Below are positions 8,247 through 16,596 of a DNA stretch of 64,000 bases, piece by piece (the stretch's first letter is position 1; each line of letters opens with the position of its first letter). The notes under the pieces were generated by a model. That model saw only the letters and a program-made list of their open reading frames with translations. It ran no database searches and was not told where the DNA came from. This DNA comes from Actinopolymorpha alba DSM 45243. Its GTDB lineage: Bacteria; Actinomycetota; Actinomycetes; Propionibacteriales; Actinopolymorphaceae. The position numbers and the translations under genes are program-made. The stretch is taken from the NCBI RefSeq assembly GCF_000373925.1, contig NZ_KB892752.1, forward strand, positions 37,016-101,015, written 5' to 3'.

Positions 8247-10913
8247 CTAGCCGCGCTGGACTGGCTCGCAGAAGCCCGTGCGGTCGATGCTGGTCCTGCT
8301 CAGAAGGTCCCGAGCCTGTACGCGGGCCAGGTTCCAGCTGTTCCACGGGTCCGGCTTGTCCAGCCGGTTGGCCCAAATGACCTGGCGCAACACGCAACTG
8401 CGAGTCGGCTCGGCCAGCCGGTCCAAAGCGGGTACGGCCTCAGAGGCGAGGTCGCCGAGGTACGCCACGTCGAGCCGGCCGGCCTCGCGAACGTTCAGCT
8501 GGGTCTGCGCCACGCGAAGGTCGGGATTCCAGATACCGAACGCGAGCAGCCCCACACCGGTGACCGCCACCAGCGTTCGAGGAAGCCAGTACGCCCGGCC
8601 ACGGCCGGCCAGCCGCAGCGCGCCCGCGATCAGGACCAGAGCGAAGATCGCGGCGAGCCAGAAGATGGCGGCCCCGACCGAGGCCCGCAGCCTCGACAGC
8701 CCATACACGTCGATGTAGAGGGCCAGCCGTTGCTGCGCGGAGGCTAGGACCACGAGGGTCAGTCCGCACAACAGTCCGAGCTGCCCGGCGATCAGCCATC
8801 GGTCGCGGCCCTGGAGGGCGAGCGTTCCGGCGACTACCGCCACGATGGCGAGTACGAAGACGCTGATCCACACCAGCTGGAAGAAGCCTGACCGGGCGTA
8901 CTCCGCGTACGTCAGCCCGGCCGTCCGCAGCACCTGCCGCTGACCGCCGAACAGCACGGAGATCTGCACCACCACGAACGTCGCGAACAACAGGTTGAGC
9001 GCACTGAGCGGTATGAACCACATCGCCCGGCTGACGCGGAGGCTGATCTGTGGCGGAGTCGGCTCGACGGCCGGTTGGAGGGCGGCCAGCACGGCCGCCG
9101 CGAGGAGCGCCCCGAAGACGACGAACACGAAGATCCGCGTTGGCGCGGGAGACAGCCAGTCGGAGGCCTTGAACAGCTGGCTCAGATAGCTGGAGAACAC
9201 CGCGTCGGCGGACGAGAACAACGCACCGAAGACCAGCAGGAGCAAGCCGGTCAGCGCCGCTCCGACCAACACAGGTCCCATCCGCCTCGGGGCCGCGATC
9301 CGCTTGAACGGCGCTTCCAGGAACCACGGAAGCCGCAGCACTGCCATCGGCACCGACAGCCCGCCTTTGATCACGCCGAGCCACCCACGCCCGTTCCCGG
9401 AAATGGCGAGCGCGGCCAGCAGAAATGCGGCCAGCAGGAGCAGCGACACCAGCCAGTCGGCGTCCCGTACGACCGCGACCGCGACCAGGCCGTAGGCGAG
9501 CGCCAGAAACGTCACTGACCAGGGGGTGATCCGCTCCCGCAGGGCGGGGGCGGCCGCGACCCCCAGAGCGACCGCAACCAACAGAAGTCCGATTCCTGGC
9601 GGGCCGTACGGCAGGGCGATCGACGCCAGGACGCCGACCGCCCCGGCGGCGGGCAGGAGCCAGCCTGGTGTTCTGGGTAGGTCGGGGCGCGGAAAGAGCG
9701 GCGGCGGAACGTACGGCGAAGCGGGCTGCGGCTTCGGTGTCTCCGCGGGCGGCGCGACCGGTGCGGCAGGGGAGACCTCGCTCATGGTGATCCTTCCGGG
9801 AAGGTCGATCGTCATCGTGCAGCCAGGACCGTCGTCGACGCGGATGGAGCCGTTGTGGAGTTCGACGATCTCCTTGGTGATGGCCAGTCCGAGCCCGGTG
9901 CCGCCGTCGTCGGCGGCGCGTCCGGCGTCCAGCCGGGAGAAGCGCTCGAACACCCGCGCCCGGTCCGCGAGCGGGATACCGGGTCCCTGATCCGTCACGG
10001 TCAGGCGTACGCCGGTGCCGCGTGGAACGGCCGCCAGGGTGACCACACCGCCGGGCGGGCTGTGGCGTACGGCGTTGTCGAGCAGGTTCGCGAGGACCTG
10101 CGCCAGCAGGTCAGGGTCGGCGCGAAGGGCCAGTCCGGGTGCGGCCCTGGCCTTGATGGTGATGTTGTCGCCGGCCAAGCCCGCTTCACGAACCGCCTGG
10201 TCGCAGAGCTCGCGGAGCTCTACGGACCTGGACTCGATGATCCGGATCCCGGACTCGAGTCGCGACAGGTCGAGCAGTTGGGCGACCAGGCGGCCAAGGC
10301 GTTCGGCCTGGGCCAGGGCTGTGCCCAGGGTCTCCTGGTCCGGCTCGGAAACTCCGTCGACGAGGTTCTCCAGGACGGCCCGCAGTGCGGTGATCGGGGT
10401 GCGGAGCTCGTGGCTGACGTTGGCCACGAGCTCTCGCCGTTGCCGGTCCACCTCGCCGAGATCGGCGGCCATCGCGTTGAACGCCCTGGCGAGTTCGCCG
10501 ACTTCGTCGCGAGACGTGGCTTCGACGCGCAGGTCGTACCGTCCCATGGCGATCGTCTGTGCCCCGGCCGCCATGTCTCGCAGTGGCTTGGTCATACCTC
10601 GGGTCAGCACCTGCACCATGAGCAGGGCGAGGAGCGTCGCCAGCGCCGCCCGCATCAGACCGGGTACGCCGGCGACGATGCCAACTTCGTTCACGACGAA
10701 CGCTGTCGCCACTCCGAGCACGATGACCAGCCCGAGCTTGACCTTGATCCGGCCGAGGCCGGCGAGGGGACTCGTGAGCGCCCGCGAACGGGTGTGGGTG
10801 GGGGTGGGGGTGGGCCCGGACGGGCGAAGCCCGTGCGGGGCCGGATCCACACTGCGGGTGGGCCCGGACGGGCGAAGCCCGTGCGGGGCTGGATCCACAC
10901 TGCGGTCCTTCAT
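8247..10913 (-). CDS. Histidine kinase fused to a DUF4173 membrane domain, with two in-frame repeat copies at the N-terminus
   Basis: An 888-residue single frame with two parts. Residues 36-375 are a classical kinase: two membrane helices, HAMP, HisKA with SHELRTP (His168), and HATPase with N-box NLLDNAVRHS, DQGPGI and GGTGLGLAI. From Met377 on comes a Pro-rich linker and about twelve membrane helices of the DUF4173/DUF4153 type with YARSGFFQLVWIS. A GGAAGG sequence sits before Met377, so the second half may also be made separately. Residues 4-35 are two copies of a 16-residue unit (RSVDPAPHGLRPSGPT) encoded by a 48-bp tandem DNA repeat that also occurs between genes elsewhere. The start is fixed by the ATGA overlap with the regulator gene, and no other start exists before the first membrane helix. 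Confidence 0.88.
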   Translation of the reverse strand: MKDRSVDPAPHGLRPSGPTRSVDPAPHGLRPSGPTPTPTHTRSRALTSPLAGLGRIKVKLGLVIVLGVATAFVVNEVGIVAGVPGLMRAALATLLALLMVQVLTRGMTKPLRDMAAGAQTIAMGRYDLRVEATSRDEVGELARAFNAMAADLGEVDRQRRELVANVSHELRTPITALRAVLENLVDGVSEPDQETLGTALAQAERLGRLVAQLLDLSRLESGIRIIESRSVELRELCDQAVREAGLAGDNITIKARAAPGLALRADPDLLAQVLANLLDNAVRHSPPGGVVTLAAVPRGTGVRLTVTDQGPGIPLADRARVFERFSRLDAGRAADDGGTGLGLAITKEIVELHNGSIRVDDGPGCTMTIDLPGRITMSEVSPAAPVAPPAETPKPQPASPYVPPPLFPRPDLPRTPGWLLPAAGAVGVLASIALPYGPPGIGLLLVAVALGVAAAPALRERITPWSVTFLALAYGLVAVAVVRDADWLVSLLLLAAFLLAALAISGNGRGWLGVIKGGLSVPMAVLRLPWFLEAPFKRIAAPRRMGPVLVGAALTGLLLLVFGALFSSADAVFSSYLSQLFKASDWLSPAPTRIFVFVVFGALLAAAVLAALQPAVEPTPPQISLRVSRAMWFIPLSALNLLFATFVVVQISVLFGGQRQVLRTAGLTYAEYARSGFFQLVWISVFVLAIVAVVAGTLALQGRDRWLIAGQLGLLCGLTLVVLASAQQRLALYIDVYGLSRLRASVGAAIFWLAAIFALVLIAGALRLAGRGRAYWLPRTLVAVTGVGLLAFGIWNPDLRVAQTQLNVREAGRLDVAYLGDLASEAVPALDRLAEPTRSCVLRQVIWANRLDKPDPWNSWNLARVQARDLLSRTSIDRTGFCEPVQRG
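10808..10903. repeat. 48-bp tandem repeat (family with GGGCGAAGCCC hairpin), 2 copies inside a coding frame
   Basis: Two 48-bp units (10808-10855 and 10856-10903) differ by one base and share the core ACGGGC-GAA-GCCCGT hairpin, GGGGCCGGATCCACACTG and GGGTGGGCCC. The same element occurs twice, inverted, at 23074-23174 and once at 54171-54220, both outside genes. Since 48 is divisible by 3, the two units add 32 residues to the kinase at 8247-10913 without breaking the frame. Confidence 0.9.
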
Positions 10914-11599
10914 GGGCGGACCAGGGCGTAGCCGACACCGTGCACGGTCCGGACCACACCAGGTCCGAGCTTCCGGCGCAGTGCGCGGATATGACTGTCG
11001 ACCGTGCGGGTGGCCGCTGGTTGCGAGAAGCCCCAGATATCGGTGAGCAGGCGTTCCCTTTCGAAGACCTGGCCGGGCCGGTCTGCGAGGCGCCTGAGTA
11101 GGTCGAACTCGGTCTTGGTGAGCTGGACTTCGGCGTCGCGTACGAACACCCTCCGCTCGCCCGGGTCAATGGCGACAGCCCCGATCCGCACCACCTGGTC
11201 GTCGACCGCGAGCCTGGCGGCCCGGTCGACCCGGCGCAGCAGGGCGTTCACCCGTGCGACCAGTTCGCGCATGCTGAACGGCTTGGCCATGTAGTCGTCC
11301 GCACCGACCCCGAGTCCGACCAGCAGGTCGGTTTCCTCACCGAGCGCCGTCACCATGAGGACGGGTACGGGCCGGGTCGCCTGAATCCGGCGGCAGACCT
11401 CCAGCCCGTCAACCCCGGGCAGCATCCGGTCCAGAATGACGAGGTCCGGCTCGTCCTGCTGGTACGCCGCGAGGGCCGACTCTCCGTCGCCGGTGCACCG
11501 CACCTCGAAGCCCTCAGCCCTCAGGCGGTGCTGGATGGCCTGCGCGATCGTGTCGTCGTCCTCCACCACGAGGACGCGCCGGTGCTGAGCGGTTTCCAT
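10910..11599 (-). CDS. OmpR/PhoB-type response regulator
   Basis: A 229-residue response regulator. The receiver has EDDD, the phospho-acceptor in LVILDRMLPG (Asp near residue 56), the switch Thr in LMVTAL and Lys in YMAKPFSMREL. The C-terminal winged helix shows the OmpR pattern LTKTEFDLLRRLADRPGQVFERERLL and RTVDSHIRALRRKLG, ending VHGVGYALVRP. Its TGA overlaps the ATG of the kinase-DUF4173 gene by the ATGA arrangement, so they are co-translated partners. Together they sit between DUF501 and ppx, which are normally adjacent, so the pair may be a later insertion. Targets are unknown. Confidence 0.95.
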   Translation of the reverse strand: METAQHRRVLVVEDDDTIAQAIQHRLRAEGFEVRCTGDGESALAAYQQDEPDLVILDRMLPGVDGLEVCRRIQATRPVPVLMVTALGEETDLLVGLGVGADDYMAKPFSMRELVARVNALLRRVDRAARLAVDDQVVRIGAVAIDPGERRVFVRDAEVQLTKTEFDLLRRLADRPGQVFERERLLTDIWGFSQPAATRTVDSHIRALRRKLGPGVVRTVHGVGYALVRP

Positions 11600-11802
11600 G
11601 GCCGAAGCCTAGGACCGCGCTGTGCAGGCATCCTGAGGGAAATTGTGAAGATTCCGCGCACATGGAATGCCTGTGCCCGGGTCAGGCGGAGGAGCGGGGA
11701 TCACTTGACGAAGGCCTCGCGCACCCCGGGCACTCGCCTGAAGGAGCCCTTGCTGCAATAGGTTCGTAGCAGGGGTCCAGCTGTGAAGGGAGACGGTGCG
11801 AC

Positions 11803-12750
11803 GTGAGGGTTGCGGCGATCGACTGCGGAACGAACTCGATCCGGCTGCTGGTCGCGGACATCACTCCCGATCCCGAGACCGGCATCGACCGGCTCGTCGA
11901 CCTTGACCGGCGCCTGGAGATCGTCCGCCTCGGCCAGGGCGTCGACCGTACCGGCCGGCTGGCACCGGAGGCGCTGGCCCGCACGTTCGACGCGTGCAAG
12001 CGGTACGCCGACCGGATCGCGGAGCTTGGTGCGGAGCGGATCAGGTTCGTGGCCACCTCGGCCTCGCGCGATGCGGACAACCGCGGGGAGTTCGTGGCGG
12101 GTGTCCGCGACCTGCTCGGCGTCGAGCCGGAGGTCGTCACCGGTGACGAGGAGGCCCGGCTGTCCTTCGCCGGCGCGACCCGCGAGCTGGCCGGACACGG
12201 GCTCGCGAGGCCGTACCTCGTGGTCGACATCGGCGGCGGCTCGACGGAGTTCGTCGTCGGCGCCGACAAACCCGATCGCGCGGTGTCGGTGGACATGGGC
12301 TGTGTACGCCTGACGGAGCGCTTCCTGCACGATGACCCACCAACCGCGGACGAGGTGGCTGAGGCTTCCGCGGAGGTGGACCGGCAACTCGACAAGGCGG
12401 CCTTGACGGTGCCGCTCGACCAGGCCCACACCCTCGTCGGGCTTGCCGGCACCGTCACCACCTTGGCCGCGATGGCGCTCGACCTGCCGGCGTACGAGCC
12501 TGACCGCATCCACCACGCGCGGATCCCCGCGAACGACATCCACGCGGTGACCGAGCGACTCCTCACCATGAACCACGACGAACGCCGCGCCATGCCGTTC
12601 ATGCATCCCGGCCGGGTCGACGTGATCGGGGCGGGCTCGCTGATCCTGGACCGGATCCTGCGGCGGGTCGGCGGTCACCTCGCGATCAACGAGGTGGTCG
12701 TCAGCGAACACGACATTCTCGACGGGATCGCCTGGTCCTGCGCTGAGTAG
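11803..12750 (+). CDS. Exopolyphosphatase / guanosine pentaphosphatase family protein
   Basis: A 315-residue member of the Ppx/GppA family (ASKHA fold), which releases phosphate from polyphosphate or converts pppGpp to ppGpp. The N-terminal phosphate loop AAIDCGTNSIRLLVAD and the second one, VDIGGGSTEFVVG near residue 143, are intact, as is SVDMGCVRLTERFL and GLAGTVTTLAA. The length is that of the short, two-domain actinobacterial type without the HD-like C-terminal extension, and one of the two paralogues common in this phylum. The start is GTG 11803 (GACGTGAGG). It belongs to the conserved eno-ftsB-DUF501-ppx block and is followed by a uracil-DNA glycosylase. Confidence 0.93.
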   Translation: MRVAAIDCGTNSIRLLVADITPDPETGIDRLVDLDRRLEIVRLGQGVDRTGRLAPEALARTFDACKRYADRIAELGAERIRFVATSASRDADNRGEFVAGVRDLLGVEPEVVTGDEEARLSFAGATRELAGHGLARPYLVVDIGGGSTEFVVGADKPDRAVSVDMGCVRLTERFLHDDPPTADEVAEASAEVDRQLDKAALTVPLDQAHTLVGLAGTVTTLAAMALDLPAYEPDRIHHARIPANDIHAVTERLLTMNHDERRAMPFMHPGRVDVIGAGSLILDRILRRVGGHLAINEVVVSEHDILDGIAWSCAE

Positions 12751-12763
12751 AGGATCGGCGACG

Positions 12764-13636
12764 ATGACCGTCAAGCCCGCCTTGCCGCATCCGGTGACCG
12801 GAGCGGCCTACCCCAGTCCCGTACCCCCGGGCACCCACTGGCCCGACGACCCGGCGACGGCGCGGACGCCGGTGGCCGAGCAGGCCGAGGACGTCGTATC
12901 CCTCGCGGTGTCGGCCTCGGACCTTCACCAACTCACCGCCCGGCAGTCGGTCTGCCGGGCGTGCCCGCGACTGGTCGCGTGGCGTGAGCAGGTGGCGGGC
13001 GAACGCCGGCGGGCCTTCGCCGATCAGCCGTACTGGGGTCGGCCCGTGCCGGGCTGGGGTTCCGACGCCCCGAAGGTTCTCATCGTGGGACTGGCGCCGG
13101 CCGCGCACGGCGGCAACCGGACCGGCCGGATCTTCACCGGTGACCGTTCCGGTGACTGGCTCTTCGCCGCGCTGCACGAGGTGGGCCTGGCGGCGACCCC
13201 GACGAGTACGTCCGCCGGCGACGGGCAGGGTTTGCCGCAGGCCCGAGTGGTCGCGGCGGTCCGGTGCGCGCCGCCCGACAACAAACCCCTGCCGAGTGAA
13301 CGGGACGCCTGCTTCCCCTGGCTGGTTCGCGAGGTCGAGCTGTGCCGGCCGTCGGTGCGCAGTGTGGTCGCGCTCGGTATGTACGGCTGGAACGCCGCCC
13401 TCCGAGCGTTCGCGGAGGCGGGCTACTCCGTGCCGCGACCGAGGCCGAAGTTCGGACACGGAGCCGAGACGGTGCTGGCGCCGCGGACCGCTGGGCCGCC
13501 GGAGCACCCGGGACAGGAGGTGCTCCTCGTGGGCTCCTATCACCCGAGCCAGCAGAACACCTTTACCGGCAAGCTCACCCACGGCATGCTCGAAGCGGTC
13601 CTTGATCGCGCCAAGACCTACGCCGGCCTGGAGTAG
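12764..13636 (+). CDS. Type 5 uracil-DNA glycosylase (UdgB-like)
   Basis: A 290-residue base-excision repair enzyme that removes uracil and other deaminated bases from DNA. Motif A appears as GLAPAAHGGNRTGRIFTGD (residue Ala instead of the usual Asp/Asn, a mark of family 5), and the C-terminal motif as SYHPSQQNTFTG. Cysteines in VCRACPRL, AVRCAPPDN and DACFPWL fit the family's 4Fe-4S cluster. It starts 13 bases after the ppx stop and is probably co-transcribed. An N-terminal Pro-rich stretch of about 50 residues precedes the domain; its role is unknown. Confidence 0.93.
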   Translation: MTVKPALPHPVTGAAYPSPVPPGTHWPDDPATARTPVAEQAEDVVSLAVSASDLHQLTARQSVCRACPRLVAWREQVAGERRRAFADQPYWGRPVPGWGSDAPKVLIVGLAPAAHGGNRTGRIFTGDRSGDWLFAALHEVGLAATPTSTSAGDGQGLPQARVVAAVRCAPPDNKPLPSERDACFPWLVREVELCRPSVRSVVALGMYGWNAALRAFAEAGYSVPRPRPKFGHGAETVLAPRTAGPPEHPGQEVLLVGSYHPSQQNTFTGKLTHGMLEAVLDRAKTYAGLE

Positions 13637-13699
13637 TCCACGGAGTCCCGGACGCCAAGAGGCGAGACGTTACGTATCACGCGAGGCATATTGCGTGTT

Positions 13700-14284
13700 A
13701 TGCAAAGTCAAGGCCCGCCGCTCCTGCCGCTCCTGCGGTCCCGGCTGCAGGCCGAGCTGCTTACCCTGATCTTGCTCAATCCTGCCCAAGAGTGGACCTT
13801 GACCGAGCTCGCCCGAATTGTCGGCACCTCTGTCGCGACCGCTCAGCGCGAGGTCGCCCGCGCTGAGCAGGCCGGGGTGGTCACCTCGCGTCGACTCGGC
13901 AATGTCCGGCTTGTTCGGGCGGCGGACTCCCCACTCACCGAACCCCTTACCGAGCTGTTGGTTAGATCATTCGGTCCGCTCCACGTCATCGCCGGGGAAC
14001 TCGCCGACGTCGACGACATCGAGGCGATCTACCTCTTCGGATCATGGGCGGCCCGCTATGCAGGAGAGCAGGGGAGGGCGCCCAATGACATCGACGTCCT
14101 GGTCATTGGCCGACCGGACCGAGACGAACTCGATGATGCGGGTCAGCGCGCCGCCCGTCGGCTCGGACGCGAGGTCAACATGACCATCCGCTCCCCGCAG
14201 TGGTGGCGCGACAGTAACGACGCCTTCCATCGCCAGATCGCTACCCGCCCCCTTGTCCAAGTCGCCGAAAGGGCAAGCGCATAG
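13700..14284 (+). CDS. Winged-helix plus nucleotidyltransferase (MNT-type) protein
   Basis: A protein of about 194 residues with two domains. An N-terminal ArsR-like winged helix (about 10-75) carries WTLTELARIVGTSVATAQREVARAEQAG. The C-terminal minimal nucleotidyltransferase has the LFGSWAARY and NDIDVLVIG motifs, that is the G-S and D-x-D catalytic pattern. MNT enzymes add AMP or other nucleotides to partners, often in toxin-antitoxin pairs with HEPN proteins, but no HEPN gene is next to it. TTG 13691 with GAGG four bases upstream, or ATG 13700, may be the start. An imperfect inverted repeat ATCACGC/GCGTGTTAT surrounds the start region and could be an autoregulatory site. The substrate is unknown. 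Confidence 0.75.
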   Translation: MQSQGPPLLPLLRSRLQAELLTLILLNPAQEWTLTELARIVGTSVATAQREVARAEQAGVVTSRRLGNVRLVRAADSPLTEPLTELLVRSFGPLHVIAGELADVDDIEAIYLFGSWAARYAGEQGRAPNDIDVLVIGRPDRDELDDAGQRAARRLGREVNMTIRSPQWWRDSNDAFHRQIATRPLVQVAERASA

Positions 14285-14287
14285 AGG

Positions 14288-14647
14288 TCAGGTCGAGGCT
14301 GAGGCCTTCTCGGTGGTGAGTCGCTTGATCCGCTTGGTGCCCCATGCGCCCAGCGGGCGGAGGGCGTCGTTGAGGGACCTGCCGTGCTCGGTGAGGGAGT
14401 ACTCAACCCTCGGCGGGACTTCGCGGTAGACCTCCCGGTGAACCAGGCCGTCCTCCTCCATCTCCCGCAGGTGCTGGATAAGCATCTTTTCGCTGACACC
14501 GACCAGCCCTCGCTTCAGTTCGCCGAAGCGGCGCGTGCCGTAGTTGTCCAACTCCCAGAGGATCAGCGACTTCCACTTCCCGGACACCACGTCCATCCCA
14601 GCGTCGATGCCGCAGATGTACGGGCCGCGCCGCGTGCTCGACGTCAT
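14288..14647 (-). CDS. HxlR (DUF24) family redox-type repressor
   Basis: A 119-residue winged-helix regulator. The family core is clear: VVSGKWKSLILWEL, RRFGELKRGLVGVSEKMLIQHLREMEEDGLVHR, and VEYSLTEHGRSL. Cys12 (PYICGIDAGMDVV) lies just before the first helix, at the position used by thiol- or quinone-sensing members such as YodB and QorR. ATG 14647 is preceded by GGGAGGAG at ideal spacing; the upstream frame extension is not needed. It is divergent from two imine-reductase-like dehydrogenase genes, with CTTAC..GTAAG type operators between them, so it probably represses those genes and itself until an electrophile or oxidant modifies it (inference). Confidence 0.92.
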   Translation of the reverse strand: MTSSTRRGPYICGIDAGMDVVSGKWKSLILWELDNYGTRRFGELKRGLVGVSEKMLIQHLREMEEDGLVHREVYREVPPRVEYSLTEHGRSLNDALRPLGAWGTKRIKRLTTEKASAST

Positions 14648-14685
14648 CAGATCTCCTCCCGCGTCGTACCTGCTCACGCCCAATG

Positions 14686-14725
14686 CTTACCAGAAAGTAA
14701 GTATTGAACAAATAAGTAGGTACTT
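14686..14725. promoter_or_regulatory. HxlR-type operators between divergent genes
   Basis: In an AT-rich intergenic stretch two inverted repeats occur: CTTAC-CAGAAA-GTAAG (14686-14701) and AAGTA-GG-TACTT (14714-14725). The half-sites GTAAG/AAGTA recur in the operators of DUF24/HxlR regulators. The position between the regulator and the dehydrogenases fits control of both. Confidence 0.65.
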
Positions 14726-14803
14726 GTCGGAACGGATGTACGGACGAAGGATGGAGGTCGGCGCGCCACGCACGAACCACCAAGCGAAGAGAAGGAACCT
14801 TCG

Positions 14804-15673
14804 ATGACCACCAGAACCACGTTCCTTGGATTGGGAGCGATGGGCAGCGCGCTCGCGGTGGCGGCGCTCGACGCCGGCCGACCCACCGTCGGGTGGAATC
14901 GCACGCCGCACCGGGCGCAGGTCCTCGGCGAGCGCGGTGCCACGGTCGCCGACACCGTCGAGGACGCGGTGGCCGGCGACGGAGTGATCGTCGCCTGCCT
15001 GTACGACCACGAGTCGGTGCACCAGGTGCTCGATCCAGTCGTGGCTCGCCTGTCCGGGCGTACTCTCATCAACCTCACGACCACCACGCCCAACCAGGCT
15101 CGGGAGCTTGCCGCCTGGGCCGCCGAGCACGGCATCGACTACCTCGACGGCGCGATCATGGCAGTCCCCGCGATGATCGGCGGTCCGGGTTCGGCGCTCT
15201 TCTACAGCGGCTCGACCTCGGTCTTTGACGAGCATCGCGCGCTGCTCGATCTGTGGGGCGAGAGCAGCTACTTCGGGACCGACGCCGGCCTGGCCTCGCT
15301 GCAGGACCTGGCGATGCTCGCGGGGATGTACGCGATGTTCGCCGGCTTCCTGCACGGAGCGGCGATGGTCGACTCCGTGGGGGTGCCGGCGACGGAGTTC
15401 GCCAGCCGGCAGGCGCCGTTCCTCGCCGCCATGACCGGGTCGTTCGCGCACGTCGCCGCCATCATCGACGCCAAGGACTATGCCGGCGAGGGTCAGCAGA
15501 GTCTGGAGTTCACCCAGGCCGCGCTCGACTCGATCCTGCAGGCGAGCATCGACCAGGGGGTCAGCGTCGAGGTGTTGCGGCCCGTGCGCGACCTCGTACG
15601 CCGCCAGATCGCCGCTGGGTTCGGCAAACAAGGTTCTGACCGCATCTTCGAGGAGCTCAGGAACACCCGATGA
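14804..15673 (+). CDS. NAD(P)-dependent imine-reductase-like dehydrogenase (beta-hydroxyacid dehydrogenase family), copy 1
   Basis: A 289-residue reductase. The N-terminal Rossmann fold shows FLGLGAMGSALAVAAL and the NADP-type WNRTPHRA; INLTTTTPNQARELA follows, with GAIMAVPAMIG where classic hydroxyacid dehydrogenases have the substrate loop. The conserved Lys of hydroxyisobutyrate dehydrogenases is replaced, as in bacterial imine reductases. The C-terminal helical half makes the domain-swapped dimer of this group. ATGA overlaps the next gene (copy 2), so the two are co-translated and may form related enzymes. It is divergent from the HxlR regulator and probably induced by reactive compounds; the natural substrate is unknown. 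Confidence 0.85.
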   Translation: MTTRTTFLGLGAMGSALAVAALDAGRPTVGWNRTPHRAQVLGERGATVADTVEDAVAGDGVIVACLYDHESVHQVLDPVVARLSGRTLINLTTTTPNQARELAAWAAEHGIDYLDGAIMAVPAMIGGPGSALFYSGSTSVFDEHRALLDLWGESSYFGTDAGLASLQDLAMLAGMYAMFAGFLHGAAMVDSVGVPATEFASRQAPFLAAMTGSFAHVAAIIDAKDYAGEGQQSLEFTQAALDSILQASIDQGVSVEVLRPVRDLVRRQIAAGFGKQGSDRIFEELRNTR

Positions 15674-16575
15674 CCGCCGCAAGTAACCAGATCCCAGTCA
15701 CCGTCATCGGCCTCGGTCCGATGGGCCGCGCGATGGCCAACACCCTGCTCACGGGCGGGCACCCCGTCACGGTGTGGAACCGCACCCCGAGCCGCGCCGA
15801 CGAACTCGTCGCCGCGGGTGCGACGCTCGCTCCCACTCCGGCGGCAGCGGTCGCCGCAAGCGAGCTGACCATCCTCAGCCTCACGGACTACCAGGCGATG
15901 TACGACATCCTCGGCCCGGTCGTCGAAGACCCGCGGAACGCCGATGCCCTTGCTGGCAAGGTCCTCGTCAATCTCAGCTCGGATACGCCGGACGTGTCCC
16001 GCGACGCTGCGACCTGGGCGACCAAACAGGGAGCGAGCTTCGTGACGGGCGGTCTGATGGTGCCCGCCCCGGCCGTCGGCACTCCCAGCGCGTACGCGTT
16101 CTACAGCGGACCCAAGGACGTGTTCGGCGCGTACGAACCCGTGCTGAGGTTGATCGGAGAGCCGAAGTACCTCGGCGCCGACCCGGGCCTGGCGCAGCTC
16201 TTCTACCAGGCGCACCTCGACGTCTTCCTCACCGGGCTGTCGAGCCTGCTCCACGCGACGGCGCTCGTCACCGCGGCGGGCGTCCCGGCCGCGGAGTTCC
16301 TGCCCGGTGCGCTGACCACGTTGACCGACATCCCCGCGATGATCGGCGACGGGCACGAACTCGCCCGCCAACTGGAATCCGGCGACCACCCCGGTCACCT
16401 CAGTACGGCAACGATGATGGGCGCCACGGCCGACCACATCCTGCGTACCAGCCAGCAAGCGGGCATTGACGTCGAGCTGCCCACGGCGGTCAAGGCGCAC
16501 TACGACAGGGCGATCGCCGCCGGCCACGGTGCCGACAACTGGACCGCTCTCTACGAGGTCATCAAGGCACACTGA
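15670..16575 (+). CDS. NAD(P)-dependent imine-reductase-like dehydrogenase, copy 2
   Basis: A 301-residue paralogue of the preceding gene. The cofactor site reads VIGLGPMGRAMANTLL and VWNRTPSRADELV; the strand after it, VLVNLSSDTPDVSRDAATW, and GGLMVPAPAVGTPSA match the same family. It starts inside the stop of copy 1 (ATGA). The two proteins are diverged along their whole length, so the duplication is old or they were acquired as a pair. Typical annotation is NAD-binding 6-phosphogluconate-dehydrogenase-like protein; the reaction cannot be inferred beyond reduction of an imine, keto or enone group. Confidence 0.85.
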   Translation: MTAASNQIPVTVIGLGPMGRAMANTLLTGGHPVTVWNRTPSRADELVAAGATLAPTPAAAVAASELTILSLTDYQAMYDILGPVVEDPRNADALAGKVLVNLSSDTPDVSRDAATWATKQGASFVTGGLMVPAPAVGTPSAYAFYSGPKDVFGAYEPVLRLIGEPKYLGADPGLAQLFYQAHLDVFLTGLSSLLHATALVTAAGVPAAEFLPGALTTLTDIPAMIGDGHELARQLESGDHPGHLSTATMMGATADHILRTSQQAGIDVELPTAVKAHYDRAIAAGHGADNWTALYEVIKAH

Positions 16576-16596
16576 CCGCACGCGCTACCAGGTGTG

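Noticed and set aside
14686..14725. Intrinsic terminator between the HxlR gene and the dehydrogenases
   Set aside because: The repeats are short, AT-rich and lie between divergent starts, which fits operators and not terminators.
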